A stretch of DNA of 64,000 nt from Mytilisepta virgata. Its lineage: Eukaryota; Mollusca; Bivalvia; Mytilida; Mytilidae. The notes under the pieces are model-generated. The model had not been told where the DNA came from. It saw only the letters and a program-made list of their open reading frames with translations, and made no database searches. The translations under genes and the position numbers were made by a program. Below are positions 33,828-44,579 of this stretch, in pieces (positions within the stretch are counted from its first letter, which is position 1; each line of letters starts with the position of its first letter). The stretch lies in contig CM051516.1 in assembly GCA_028015205.1 (NCBI GenBank), positions 58,532,230 through 58,596,229 on the forward strand, given 5' to 3'.

Positions 33828-34445
33828 AATGTTCTGTATTCAGACGAAAGCTGCTGGAAGCCAGACAAACCAGAGAAATTCTAATGTTGTGTATTCAAAC
33901 GAACACTGCTGGAAGCCAGACAAACCAGAGAAATTCTAATGTTGTTTATTCAAACGAACACTGCTGGACCCCAGACAAACCAGAGAAATTCTAATGTTGT
34001 TTATTCAAACGAACACTGCTGGAAGCCAAACAAATTCTAATGTTTTTTATTGAAAAGAACGCTGCTAGAAGCCAGAGAAATTCTAATTTTCTGTATTTAG
34101 ACGAACGATGCTGGAAGCCAGAGAAATTCTAATGTTCTGTATTCAGACGAAAGATGCTGGAAGCCAAAGAAATTCTAATGTCGAACGCTGCTAGAAGGCA
34201 GAGAAATTCGAATGTTTTGTATTGCGACGAAAGCTGTTGGAAGCCAGAGAAATTCTAATGTTCTATATCAAGGCGAAAGTTGCTGGCAGCCAGAGAAATT
34301 ATAATGTGCTGTATTCAGACGAAAGCTGTTGGAAACCAGAGAAATTCTAATGTTTTGTATTCAGACGAAAGCTGCTGGAAACCAAGGAAATTATAATGTT
34401 TTGTATTCAGACGAAAGCTGCTGGAAGCAAAAGAAATTATAATTA
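33828..34445. repeat. Degenerate minisatellite of about 46 bp, about 13 copies
   Basis: The consensus contains 'GAGAAATTCTAATGTT', 'CTGTATTCAGACGAA' and 'AGCTGCTGGAAGCC'. Copies vary by substitutions and indels. It lies 3' of gene C. Frames through it are incidental. Confidence 0.9.
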
Positions 34446-34667
34446 TTGAAATAATCGTGTTTGTTGAAATTGAACATAATATGTGGATCTGTTTTTTTTT
34501 CTTCAATAGCCCAAAAAGGAAAAATTCATTAGGTAAAGCATAAACCTGAGGTGCTGATTCTGTTTGAGAGAAAAACATTTTTTACTGTTTAAACACTTAA
34601 CAAGCAGGCAAAGAAAAGAAAGACTTGGTTTTCGATCAGGATAATATCAGAGATGTTCAGCGATTAC

Positions 34668-35070
34668 TGATACTAGTCATCGATTGATAATCGACTTTTG
34701 TAGCAATATTGTGTAATCGATTAGCAATCGATTACTTAACTTTCTACTATGTAATTGATTTCAATCGATTATTTTGGACAAAGTAATTATAATTACATTT
34801 CGATTACAGGTGTAAATAAACAAATTGATTATAACACGATCATGATAAAAATTCTGCCCAATTCATGTTATATATCTGTATTGCATAAGTAAAGTAGATG
34901 TGGGGTCTTGAAAAGAAAAAAATCGAAAAGTAATTGTAATCACTTATACAATTTTCAGCTGTAATCGATTTTTTCGATTAAAAGTAATCAAAATTCATAG
35001 CAGTAATCGATTACTGTTGATTACTCAAAAAACTTCAATTAACTGCGATCGATTTCGATTATTGATTTCG
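34668..35070. repeat. AATCGATT-rich cluster
   Basis: ATCGAT occurs at least seven times in about 400 bp, mostly as AATCGATT or TAATCGATTA, mixed with GTAATC/GATTAC. It is not a regular tandem repeat. It could be a degenerated palindromic satellite or a site cluster. Only the enrichment is certain. Confidence 0.6.
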
Positions 35071-35431
35071 ATTACCCAGTGTCTGGATAATATGTCCATT
35101 GGGTGACATGTCCTTAGATGATGTCTTAAGTAGCGATTTTGTCGGGACATGGACAATTTTCTTTCTTACTAGTATTTATCAAAGTGAAAAAATCTGTTCT
35201 TACTTACATGACTTATTCAAAATGTCAGCTGAAGCGGAATTTCAATAAACACTAATCAAATCAGGATTTTGTACAAATGGGTTTTACCTACAGTTATTTA
35301 ATAGCACATTAACTGGGTCTATACAAATACGCAGATCGTGCCTTCTTCTGTGTATCTTATAATAATATAAAAATGTTATCTGTTTAAAATATGTATTAAG
35401 TACATAAAGATGATCATCAGACATAAAAAGT

Positions 35432-35437
35432 TTTATT
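35432..35437 (-). promoter_or_regulatory. Polyadenylation signal AATAAA for gene C
   Basis: AATAAA on the minus strand lies about 135 bp past the gene C stop codon, in a position suitable for its 3' UTR. Confidence 0.45.
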
Positions 35438-35569
35438 CATACATCAGGAAGCAAAATCATACTAGATGACTATATCTCGCGCCACTTTCCTCTTCTCAGA
35501 TTTAAATTCCCCCCTCTACACATACGCTGATCGTTCCACTACACGTTTTCAGTGGGTTATCATGAATAA

Positions 35570-36075
35570 TCAAGGGTCTTTCATAAAATTTATCGAGGCT
35601 GTCGAAGACATATCTTGCAATTGTTCATACGGAAATCGTTTTCTGTATACAAATACAAGAAGTATCGACAAAAGGGCTATTGTAACTCCAGCCAATATTC
35701 CGATACCAAACGCTAATCCACTGAATCCAGACTTCACTTTTACGGAATGACTGTGTGTTGTTTTTGAATGAACTACAGTCGTTCCAACTGTACTAAATGT
35801 TAGAGGATTAACGGTAGTCTCCGACACAGTTGTTGAATTCATGGATGCCACTGAAGTTTCAATTGTGTTCGATGCATCGGTTGAATTTACCGTAGTTTCA
35901 GTTACGTAAGGTGCACTGGATGCATTTGTTTCCGTAACAACTGGTCCTGTTGTAACAACTGTGTTTGATCCGGTTGTTATCGAATAATTAATAGTTGATG
36001 TAGGCGATGTATCGGTATTGGAATCGCTGAAAGTTCCATTGTTTACGAAACTACTTGCTGTAGTATTGCATAAAC
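35570..36075 (-). CDS. Gene C, exon 2: mucin stalk, membrane segment and extended tail (CD164-like sialomucin)
   Basis: Acceptor 'CTTGTATTTTAG', phase 1. Joined to exon 1 (37,653-37,710) it gives 187 residues. The stalk is long, rich in Thr/Ser/Val and in N-x-S/T sequons (N-T-T, N-G-T, N-A-S, N-S-T twice). The juxtamembrane motif is altered to S-G-F-S-G-L-A-F-G-I-G. The membrane segment is at residues 143-163, and the tail Y-R-K-R-F-P-Y-E-Q-L-Q-D-M continues 15 residues beyond YEQL, so its YxxPhi motif is internal, not terminal as in B and E. The region is still recognisably the same family and shares the two-exon plan. Confidence 0.8.
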
Positions 36076-36229
36076 CTAAAATACAAGTAAAATTGTGGGT
36101 GAAAATATTTCATCTTTATATGCATGTCAGTGCAAACTGAAATTCTTTTTTGAATTTTTGGAATTTTGGTTCATTTGTACGTTTCGGAGTTTAGTGTGCC
36201 ATCCATTTCACTGAACTAATATGCATTAT

Positions 36230-36370
36230 TGTTTAGGGGCCAGCTGAAGCCCGTCTCCGGATTTTCTCGCTGCGTTGAAGACCCATTGGTAGTCTTGAGC
36301 TGTTTTCTGCTCTTTGGTCGGGTTGTTGTCTCCTTGACACATTCCCCGTTTCCATTCTCTATTGTATTAT
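36230..36370 (+). repeat. Dispersed repeat typical of mussel transcripts
   Basis: 'GGGGCCAGCTGAAGCC', 'CTGCGTTGAAGACCC', 'ATTGGTAGTCTTGAGC', 'GGTCGGGTTGTTGTC' and 'TTGACACATTCCCC' form a block I recall as very frequent in Mytilus sequences. It is in the intron of gene C. Its class is unknown to me; it contributes to the organism guess. Confidence 0.6.
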
Positions 36371-36574
36371 GAATATATCTTCAACATTTGTATTAAAACA
36401 AAGTAAAACTACGAAACTAAGGGGGAATTGTGTTTTTAGGATTTTCAGATTAGAACATTTCTGGAACATTTGTGCATACATGCCAAGTAATAAGTTTAGG
36501 TAGTACATTCTCTTTGTCCTTATTTTGAACGGGTTTTCAAAACCTATTTTCTATTTGAATACGAGCCTAATTGC

Positions 36575-36880
36575 TATCTAAATTATGTATAGACTCCAAC
36601 GTATTTTATCATCGATTTATAACAAGCAGTCTTCTTGTTGGTAATCATACTATATTGGCTTTTACAGTGTGTGTTTTTTTTACACCGAAGGATAATCCGC
36701 CACTACTAAGTGCCTGCGCTAAGTGTCTGTACCAAGCCAGACTATCCTGATACTTTGTTGATTCTATATTGTTGTTTTCTGCTCTTTCATGTTGTTTTCA
36801 TCAGAATGTCTTTGGGGTGGAAAGGTGTTCGGGTTGATCATATGTCATTATAGAACTTTCTTGCTATCCTTTTTCATCAT
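36575..36880 (+). repeat. Dispersed repeat family R4, copy b
   Basis: Same order of phrases as 15,600-15,990: 'CTAAATTATGTATAG', 'AAGCAGTCTTCTTG', 'GGTAATCATACTA', 'TTTTACAGTGTG', 'AGACTATCCTGA', 'CTGCTCTTTCATGTTG'. It follows the block at 36,230-36,370 and may be part of one larger element. Confidence 0.55.
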
Positions 36881-37140
36881 TTATCAATGATTCTGACCCT
36901 TTTGCAGAAAATATACACCTTGCGTCGCCAATTACGTCACCAGAGCCAATATGTTGAAACAATAAACCATTAAGAAAAGATTAAAATGCCAAATTAAACA
37001 AATCGTAAGGTTGAATTCATTTAGGAAGTAAGTTTCTATCCGAAAAATATCATTTCATCTTTTGCAATCTTGTAAATTTTACGGTTGCTATACGAAACCG
37101 GAAGTGGACTTATTTGATTGTTTTCTTGATTGAAAACAGA

Positions 37141-37300
37141 AAAAATACCGAGAATGGTTATTCCACGGATTTCTTCTTCGAGAATGTTTAATCCACGGAT
37201 TTCTTTACCGAGAATGGTTATTCCACGGATTTCTATACCGAGAATGGTTATTTCACGGACTTCTTCACGGAGAATGGTTATTCCACGGATTTCTTCATAT
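37141..37300. repeat. 30-bp minisatellite, five copies, in gene C intron
   Basis: Units start at 37,141, 37,171, 37,201, 37,231 and 37,261: 'ACCGAGAATGGTTATT' then 'CCACGGATTTCTT'. Because 30 is a multiple of 3, an incidental frame with period 10 residues stays open. It is intronic, between the two exons of gene C. Confidence 0.93.
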
Positions 37301-37652
37301 TTCTTTGTTCCAATTCTCGTCTAAACAAATTCGACTATACAAATTATTACATACAGCAACCCTATGTATCGTTTTGCTCTTAAATCGTTAATACAACCAA
37401 TTTACTCACGGTTTAGGATATAATGGAAAGAGCAACCTATCTAGTATTTCACTGAGTTAATTGGTTTCAATTAATTATGTACATGTACCCAACCACCACG
37501 TGTTGTTTTATATAGCAACCATAAAATTAACAGATAGCAACGGAGGACGCGATATTTTTCTGACATACAGTTACCATCTATATAGTAAACATTGAATCTG
37601 AAGCCGAAAACGTTCAATTCGTCATATATAACATTGATTATTTTTTTCTTAC

Positions 37653-37710
37653 CTGGAACCACAAGACAACCGAATGCTACTATTACAATATTGGTACACA
37701 CAAACATCAT
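37653..37710 (-). CDS. Gene C, exon 1: signal peptide
   Basis: The exon reads M-M-F-V-C-T-N-I-V-I-V-A-F-G-C-L-V-V-P and ends 'CCAG|GTAAGAAA', phase 1. The start at 37,710 gives a canonical signal peptide. An in-frame ATG 48 bp further upstream (37,758) would add 16 mostly polar, basic residues, so I prefer the downstream start. A TATATAA-like string about 35 bp upstream also suggests transcription may begin close by. It joins 36,075; the intron is about 1.6 kb. Confidence 0.75.
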
Positions 37711-37799
37711 CTCTACAGCACACCTTTTCTTTGTTTTTATCGTTATATATCTACACAACTTACGGACTTTGTAATATTTTGCTATCAGTATTTTAAACT

Positions 37800-38486
37800 T
37801 GTAAGTATTAAAATTTGATTGCTTTGTTCAAATAAAGCCTGATTGCCCTTAATTGCGTAAGAATCGGATTGATATAAATTCATGGTCACGTTTCTGGAAA
37901 TTCCGATGCAAGCAATTTGAACTTCAGGTCGGGGTTATGGTTATTTTGAACTGTCACTTGTACAGTAAATGAACCTGATGTCCCGACAGTATATAATACT
38001 TTTCTAGTTCCATTTCCTCGTTGACATTTACCCATATCCCCTTTCATTTCTACGGATACTAGTCTATCAAAATCATTGTTTAGTCGTTAAGCCTTCAGCA
38101 CTAATCCATGGCAATCACCAAATACCAACCATAACTCGGACACTCACGACCTCGATTCACGTCTTTTCTGTTAATTAATTTAAAAAACGAATATAGCATA
38201 AATGAAAAGTTGGAATATGTTAGATTTTTTAAAAAAATATTTAAACTTTGACGTGATAGTATTTGGAAGAAGTTTGTGTTATTTACATTCGAATGAAACG
38301 AAACTTGCTCTGTAGTTGTGCCAAAGATTTAAATACTATTTTTCCTTGGTTGTGTAGAACATCAAAGGTTTTCTGATTTATTTGATTTTTGGGTGGTTTC
38401 CCATAACATTAAATGCGGATGAAACTGAAAATCGACAGAATTGCCTCGATTTTTAAGGTTGTTAACGAATTACGTATTGGGATCCA
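37800..38486. other. Spacer 5' of gene C
   Basis: This is the likely upstream region of gene C, with ordinary AT-rich sequence and no motif cluster or repeat I can support. Confidence 0.35.
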
Positions 38487-39870
38487 TTTTAGCTCAACTG
38501 GCCTAAAAGGCCATGTAATCTATTGCCATCACTTGGCGTCCGTCGTCAGTCTTCGTCGTCCGTCATCGTCGTCCATCATCCGACGTTAACTTTTCTTTTA
38601 AAAATCTTCTCCCCTGAAACAACTGGGCCAATTTGGACCAAACTTCGGTGGAATGTTCCTTGGGTGGCTCTCTTGCAAAATTCTGTCCGTCATCCCCGAC
38701 TTGCAACCGACATGGCTGCTGTTACTAAAAATAGAAAAAAAGGGGAATGAATTTCAAAAATCTATGAAACTACACATCTTGGCCAGAGGGGGAGGGGGCG
38801 GCTCGTAACCCTTGGCTAGCGGATTTGGGAACTACATGGCCCGTTGGAACCAGACTTGGCAGTAATGGTTCTTAGGAGGTTATCTTTCAGATTTGTGTCC
38901 GATGACCTGGACCGTCAACCAAGATGGCCGCCTACAAGGGAACTTAAGATAGGACCCTATTGGAAAATTCATTGAAAAATCTTCCTGTCTGAAACCGCAA
39001 TGGTCCTTCGATGGTCGTCTTTCAGAACTGTGTCTGGTGACCCCGACTGTCAACCAAGATGGCCGCCACAGCCGAACTTAGTTTAACATAGGACCCTATG
39101 GGAAAATTCATTTAAAAATCTTTTTGTCTGAAACCACTGAGCCAATTAAAACTAGACTTGGTAGTAATAGTCCTTAGATGGTCCTCTTTAAGAATTGTGT
39201 CCGATGACCCGGACATTGAACGAAGATTACTGCCACATCCGAACTTAGTTGAACACAGAACCGTTAGGGAGATTCATTTAAAAATATTCTTGACTGAATT
39301 TGAACCTGACTTGGCAGCAATGGTCCTTATATTGTTCTTTTTCAGAATTATGTCCAATGACCCCGACAGTCAGTCAAGATGGCCATCACAGCCAAACTGA
39401 ATTTAAAATAGGACCCTATGGGAAAACCAACCAAATTGACTGCTACACTTAAATTTTAGTCCTGCTCAAGGTGGACATATGGCAAGCCGTTTTACTATTT
39501 ATTCTAACTTCAAGATATCTCATATAATATATAAGATATCTTATATAATCTAGTTTTTATAAGATATCTCATAAAGTATATAAGATATCTCATAAACTAT
39601 ATAAGATATCTTATAAATAATTTTTATATAAGATATCTTATATACTTTATAAGATATCTCATATATTTTTTAAGATATCTTATAAACTATATGAGATATC
39701 TTACAAACTATATAAGATATCCTATAAACTATATAAGATATCTTATAAACTATATGAGATATCTTATAAAGTTTATTAGATACCTTAAAGTTAGAATAAA
39801 TGGTAAAACGGCTTGCCAAATGGACAAGTTAAATCCAGGTGAGCGATATAGACTCTTAAGATCCGCTAGT
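38487..39870 (-). repeat. Dispersed repeat family R1, copy b, interrupted by M2
   Basis: Antisense R1. The tail is at the left ('TTTTAGCTCAACTGGCC', hairpin 'GGCCTAAAAGGCC', 'TTGCCATCACTTGGCG'). The body holds repeats with 'AAGATGGCCGCC' and 'GGACCCTATGGGAAAA'. The head is at the right ('CCAGGTGAGCGATATAG', 'GATCCGCTAG'). The TIR element M2 (39,478-39,820) is inserted near the head and bisects a sequence that is continuous in copy c near 54,330. Frames in this span are incidental. Confidence 0.82.
39478..39820. mobile_element. TIR element M2 with AT-rich satellite core, 6-bp target duplication
   Basis: The left end 'TATGGCAAGCCG' + 'TTTTACTATTTA' and the right end 'TAAAACGGCTTGCCAAA' match M1. 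TGGACA flanks both ends (39,472-39,477 and 39,821-39,826). The interior has about 15 AAGATATCTT-type near-palindromes. It is shorter than M1 (343 against 664 bp), consistent with expansion or contraction of the core. Nested in R1 copy b, so it is younger than that repeat. Confidence 0.85.
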
Positions 39871-40689
39871 TATTAATGTTCTCACATTTTTAGACACTGA
39901 TCCAGGATTTAGGGAGAGGGCTTAGTACTCACCCGGAGGGGGGGGGCATAATCCCGATTATTTTGGTCGTATAGATCTGGCGAAACAAAGGGTAGAATTT
40001 TCAAAGTCTTGTTGTCTAGAAAAGAGTCGAACAGTTTTTTTTTACAGTTGCCTAAAACATGGTCATATAATTTCTCAGGTCCATAATTTTAAGCTTAAAA
40101 TACAGACATTAATTTTTAAATAAAATGTTTCATTTTCAATACCATTAAATTCTTCCCAATGTTGTATATTTAATCCGGAAGTAAATTCTTATAAATTCGC
40201 ACATTTTGTCTTAGAAAGTGCTTGTTCCTTTTTTTAAAGTTACTGTCGGGAAAAGGATGTTTCTTTTTGCATTTACCTGTCATGAATAATATATGTTTAT
40301 TGAAATTTCCTGTTGTCAACAGGGTCCGTTTTTGCAAGGACAATGGGCACACATACAGGTCATTTAGCCCCCCCCCCCCCCCCACCTCCCCCACCTACTC
40401 CGAGTACGTACAAACATGTTTAATCTCATCACATTTAATGCCCAAAAAGAGGTCTTGGAAAGTGCATGTTTTTTGAATTGCAAGTCTGGGACAGGATATG
40501 TTTTTTTACAATTGCATGCCGTGAACAGGGTATTTTTTTTTTATTGCCTGTAGGGAACAGAGTTTGTTTTTCCCAGGCGATCGGCACAAGTACATCAATA
40601 TAATAATCGAATATCCCCGTTCCGAGTACTCAAAATAGTCACATTCTATGCGTGTCTATCCCATCGTATTTTCAGTGTTAGTTTTAATA

Positions 40690-41013
40690 CTTTCTTGACG
40701 CTATGTGAGAATCAAAGTAATACGTTTTTGACGCTATATACACATTCAATATGAGAATAAAAGTAATACGTTTTTGAAGCTATATACCTATTCAATATGA
40801 GAATCAAAGTAATACGTTTTTGACGCTATATACACATTCAATATGAGAATAAAAGTAATACGTTTTTGAAGCTATATACCTATTCAATATGAGAATCAAA
40901 GTCATACGTTTTTGACGCTATATACCTATTCAATATGAGAATCAAAGTCATACGTTTTTGACGCTATATACCTATTCAATATGAGAATCAAAGTCATACG
41001 TTTTTGATGTTAT
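40690..41013. repeat. 46-bp minisatellite, seven copies
   Basis: 'TACGTTTTT' recurs at 40,721, 40,767, 40,813, 40,859, 40,905, 40,951 and 40,997, exactly 46 bp apart. The unit also holds 'GACGCTATATACC' and 'TATTCAATATGAGAATC'. Two alternating variants ('GACGC'/'GAAGC', 'CACATT'/'CCTATT') are visible. It lies between genes C and D. Confidence 0.95.
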
Positions 41014-41100
41014 TGAAAGCCAATCTAGCAAATAATACATAGATCCATTTAAAACACGACAAACTGTATTACATGTATATTTTTCCTTCAAACTTTTGTC

Positions 41101-41274
41101 GAAAAAAGTTTTGTATATCTATTTCTATTTGTTTATTCTATCTAGTACTGAGTTTATTTAGGACGTGTGGTTACTCTTGGTCAATGTGGTGAAAAAAGTT
41201 TTGTCTGTTTATTTCTGTTTGTTTATTCTATCTAGTACTGAGTTTATTTAGGTTACTCTTGGTCAATGTAGTGG
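41101..41274. repeat. 90-bp direct duplication
   Basis: 'GAAAAAAGTTTTGT' at 41,101 and 41,191, each followed by 'TTTGTTTATTCTATC', 'TAGTACTGAGTTTATT' and 'TTACTCTTGGTCAATG'. The two copies differ by a few substitutions and a small deletion. Confidence 0.85.
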
Positions 41275-41412
41275 ACGTATTGCTAGGCGTTGGTTGTCAC
41301 ACGATTATTTCTTGATGTAATAAGTTTCTCATGTTCATTTCTATGGGCTGTTGTCTTATTGTGTAATTTAAAATTTACTACAAATGAAAATCAATCTTAC
41401 CAAAAAATAACC

Positions 41413-41418
41413 TTTATT
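41413..41418 (-). promoter_or_regulatory. Possible polyadenylation signal for gene D
   Basis: AATAAA on the minus strand lies about 205 bp past the gene D stop. It is plausible, but such hexamers are common here. Confidence 0.3.
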
Positions 41419-41621
41419 TTTCCAATGCCATACACACAAATAAACAGCAGTTACCACACACAATATCATTTCTGACACATTTTTGACATAATATATATTT
41501 AAATTTTACTATTTTCTTAATTGAATTGCTAATATTTCTTTAAAAAAAAAAAACTTAAAATCGTGAAATGCTTTTGGCGATGAAGAATTTATAAATAAAT
41601 AAGAGGTCGGGTCAATTCAGG

Positions 41622-42157
41622 TTAGTTGACTTGCCCATAACCGTTTTTGCGGCATTTAATATAATAAATTACTCCGGCGATGATAACAGTAATTCCTATA
41701 CCCAGAAACATTCCTCCGACAAAAGTTCCACCTTGAAATTTTGATTTTTTCGTCGTTGTTTGTGGAGTTTGCGTTGTTGGTTTTTGGGTTGGTTTTTGTG
41801 TACTGTGCGATTGTGATGTCATCATTCCAGCAGTCATGGTAATTGGCTGCATCGTCTGTTCAGATGTATTTGAAGGAACCATAGTCATATTTGAGTTTTC
41901 TGTTGTCATTTCGGGCACAAAAGAAGTTTTTGAAGGCTCTGTTGTCATTTGACCTTCTGTTGTATTTAGTGTCGACATATGATTGATTGTAGTATCACTG
42001 CTTACGCCAGTCGTTTGACTGTTTTTTGTCGTCTGCTGTTCTGACGTAACTTGTGCAGTTTGAGTTGCGCCCTCTGTTGTTTGTTGCATTGACACTGACA
42101 TTGATATTGACATCATATCTGTACTGGTCATATTTTTACTCTGAATAGTTGCTGCAT
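41622..42157 (-). CDS. Gene D, exon 2: Met-rich mucin stalk, membrane segment and tail (CD164-like sialomucin)
   Basis: Acceptor 'TCTCTTTTTCAG', phase 1. With exon 1 (43,943-44,012) the protein has 201 residues. It begins A-A-T-I-Q-S-K-N-M-T after the junction. The stalk is rich in Thr, Ser, Gln and, unusually, Met (D-M-M-S-I-S-M-S-V-S-M), with N-M-T, N-T-T and N-T-S sequons and T-Q-K-P-T-Q-K-P-T-T repeats. K-F-Q-G-G-T-F-V-G-G introduces the membrane segment (about 171-190), and the tail is K-C-R-K-N-G-Y-G-Q-V-N with YGQV as a possible YxxPhi motif one residue from the end. Reading upstream of the acceptor gives a false extension. Confidence 0.85.
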
Positions 42158-42589
42158 CTGAAAAAGAGAACATGTTGCATAACACCAATTTGATATTCTT
42201 GACTTTTCAAGTACAAGCAAGAAGCGTTTATAACTACTATGGGATTCCGGACGAATCGAATGCATTTCTGAATTCGAAATAAAAAAAGGTTGTGTTTTCA
42301 CACGTTTACTATTTACTGAAGCACATGAAATATGTTTTGCTGATATTTGAACGCATTATATATGCGTTACGTATTCGCTAATACGTGTAATATTGATTGA
42401 AAATCAATATAGCAAATAATGCTAAGATCCATTAAAAATACTAGTATGGCAAACTGTATTACATGTATATTTTTTCATAAAACTTTTGTCGATGAAAGAG
42501 ATTTTGTTTTCGTTCACAAATTTCATAAATGTTTTAACACCTCTAATTAAAAAAATAACTTGTATAGATAATATATAATTGTACCAAGT

Positions 42590-42905
42590 TTCAAACAATT
42601 CAAATAGGAGTGGGACAACACACAGAGGGTAACCGATGTAAAAATAGGATGGTTGGGTAGGGTCGGATAATTTAGCCTTCTGAAGCGGCATTAGCCTAAT
42701 CTTTTTTTAAAACTATAGAAGGGGTCTTTAGCGTGCAGGGAGTGTGGCATTCTCCAAACACGTTGTCCAATATGGTCCGCGATAAGGCTTTCCGTATTAT
42801 GACCTGACAACCCCAACGAGAGAGTCTCCCCATCCGTCACCTGGGGATGCGCTAGGCAGCTTTATGGGTTGAGCCCCCGTGATCCATCACAGGTACCTAT
42901 ATACA
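42590..42905 (-). mobile_element. SINE-like repeat R3, copy a (tail lost)
   Basis: Shares with 51,733-52,135 the phrases (plus strand) 'GGTTGGGTAGGGTCGG', 'ACAGAAGGGGTCTTTAGCG', 'TGCAGGGAG', 'AACACGTT', 'CCATCCGTCAC', 'GGTTGAGC' and 'CCCGTGATCCATCACAGG'. In the other copy the minus strand ends in a (AATC)n-type tail, so the element reads on the minus strand. Here that end is missing. Confidence 0.7.
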
Positions 42906-43464
42906 AAGACGAAGATACGGATTGATGTCTTCAACACCAAATTTAATTGATCATATCAAATAAAACACACAACATAATTCGTGTACACGCAATTGGATCA
43001 CAAATTCAATCGTGCTCACTGCTATACTTCTACTAAAAACTCTAGAGGTAAGCAAAAGAAGCATGTCTCGTACATGGGACTTTGTATCAATAATTCATCA
43101 CATCCCCTCTTTCATATTTTAAAAAAGTATCATAAAAGATAATGTAAAGAAGACAAGGAACAGCCCTGTACTCACTCCTATCCTTGAGTACACAGGAGTA
43201 TGAGAAATTGTGGGTTTTTTCAATTTTCCGATTGCATTCACCTTATTTATGTTCTTCCGTAAATTTCAATGGGAGTTACTGTGAGATCACTGCAGGTGCA
43301 ATTTCTTGTCCGAAAAATGTTCTATCTTTCTAATCGTTAAGCTGCATTCCACTAGAAAAAAAGACTTAGATTTTTCGCTTTTGTGAAAGATACAGGATCT
43401 TCGAAATGAACTCGTTGATCTTGGTATAGTTCTTCTTATACTACTCTTGTCAACACTGTGTACG

Positions 43465-43665
43465 TGCTTTCAGATCCACCTGGTGGCGAGATGTGTTCGA
43501 CTCCGATCCTTATTGACTAGGATTGTCAGTTTCACTGCCACTGGTCGGTGGTTCTCCCCGGGTTCTCTGGGTTCTCTCTCTCTCTCATCAATAAAAATTG
43601 ACCGCCGGGATATAGCTGAATATTCTGATAGTGGCGTAATACCTCGATAAATCAATCAATCAACC
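43465..43665 (+). mobile_element. SINE, plus strand, with (AATC)n tail
   Basis: The body 'CCTTATTGACTAGGATTG', 'GGTCGGTGGTTCTCCCCGG', a (TC)n stretch, 'CAATAAAAATTGACCGCC' and 'ATAGCTGAATATTC' leads to the tail 'TAAATCAATCAATCAACC'. It is the same family as 4,271-4,535 (antisense) and 22,770-22,985. It is in the intron of gene D. Frames through it on both strands are incidental. Confidence 0.72.
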
Positions 43666-43942
43666 AATATGGGCTAGTGTAAGAGTCCATTAAACTCAAA
43701 CTGAGGGGTACCAATGTTTGTAATCCTTTATACCCGAAATCTTCGTTGGGATGGATATGAAAAACGGATTTATTAGACGGATACAATTGGAAAAGACAAA
43801 AATTCTCCATCTGCGACATCGCCTGTTACTTATTAAAACATAAGAGCTGTATACGTCACTTCACAATTATAGTATAAAATGAATTTAATTTATTACAGAG
43901 ATAAAAATAGATGCTTCTCTGTTCGGTATTAAATTTTCTTAC

Positions 43943-44012
43943 CTAGTGGAACAGAAATAACCGTAGCTATACAAGCAGTAAACAGTAAACACATCCCGAT
44001 TGTCTCCATCAT
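43943..44012 (-). CDS. Gene D, exon 1: signal peptide
   Basis: The ATG at 44,012 (a second follows directly) opens M-M-E-T-I-G-M-C-L-L-F-T-A-C-I-A-T-V-I-S-V-P-L, a good signal peptide. It ends 'ACTAG|GTAAGAAA', phase 1, and joins 42,157 to give an aspartate codon. The intron is about 1.8 kb, with R3 copy a and a SINE. The donor 'GTAAGAAA' is shared with genes C and E, not with A and B. Confidence 0.8.
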
Positions 44013-44548
44013 TCTTGTTTTGACCAAAGCCACAATTAAAAAGACCGAATACCCGTCCTTTATTTTAACGGTTAAAGTTCATCGAGACTATCTCGTGGTT
44101 TTGATACAAAATTTGAGTAAGATAATACTGATAAAACTAGTCAGTAATAGTAATATATTATTAATGATTACAATATCTCATAATTTACTGCTTATTGGGA
44201 CATTAAAATCGATGGATACCGAGCTTGTATTCATAAAACTTCAAATAAGTCTTACTCACACTAACCATTTACTGAGAAATGTAATTCATCATGAGCATCG
44301 TTAGTATCAGCTTTTAAAATAAAGAAATCTGAACTTCTCAAAGCTTTTGGTACGAAATAAAAAATTGTTTTATTCCGGATTTAAAATTTCTCAAATATAG
44401 TTTTTGTGAATTATAGACTTCACAGGGTTGCCAAACGAGTACGTTAATATTTCCGTATATGAAATATTGAAGTAAGTAGTGCGATTGGACCTGCGTACTG
44501 TCACATCTCGCCCCGAAATAGTTCTTTGGTTGTTTTTTTTGTTTTTTG

Positions 44549-44579
<31 letters not shown>

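Noticed and set aside
38523..39400. Plus-strand frames in the 38.5-39.4 kb region, and similar frames at 54.2-54.9, 61.5-61.8 and 63.3-63.6 kb
   Set aside because: All fall inside copies of dispersed repeat R1; the same kind of frame appears in each copy by repeat homology.
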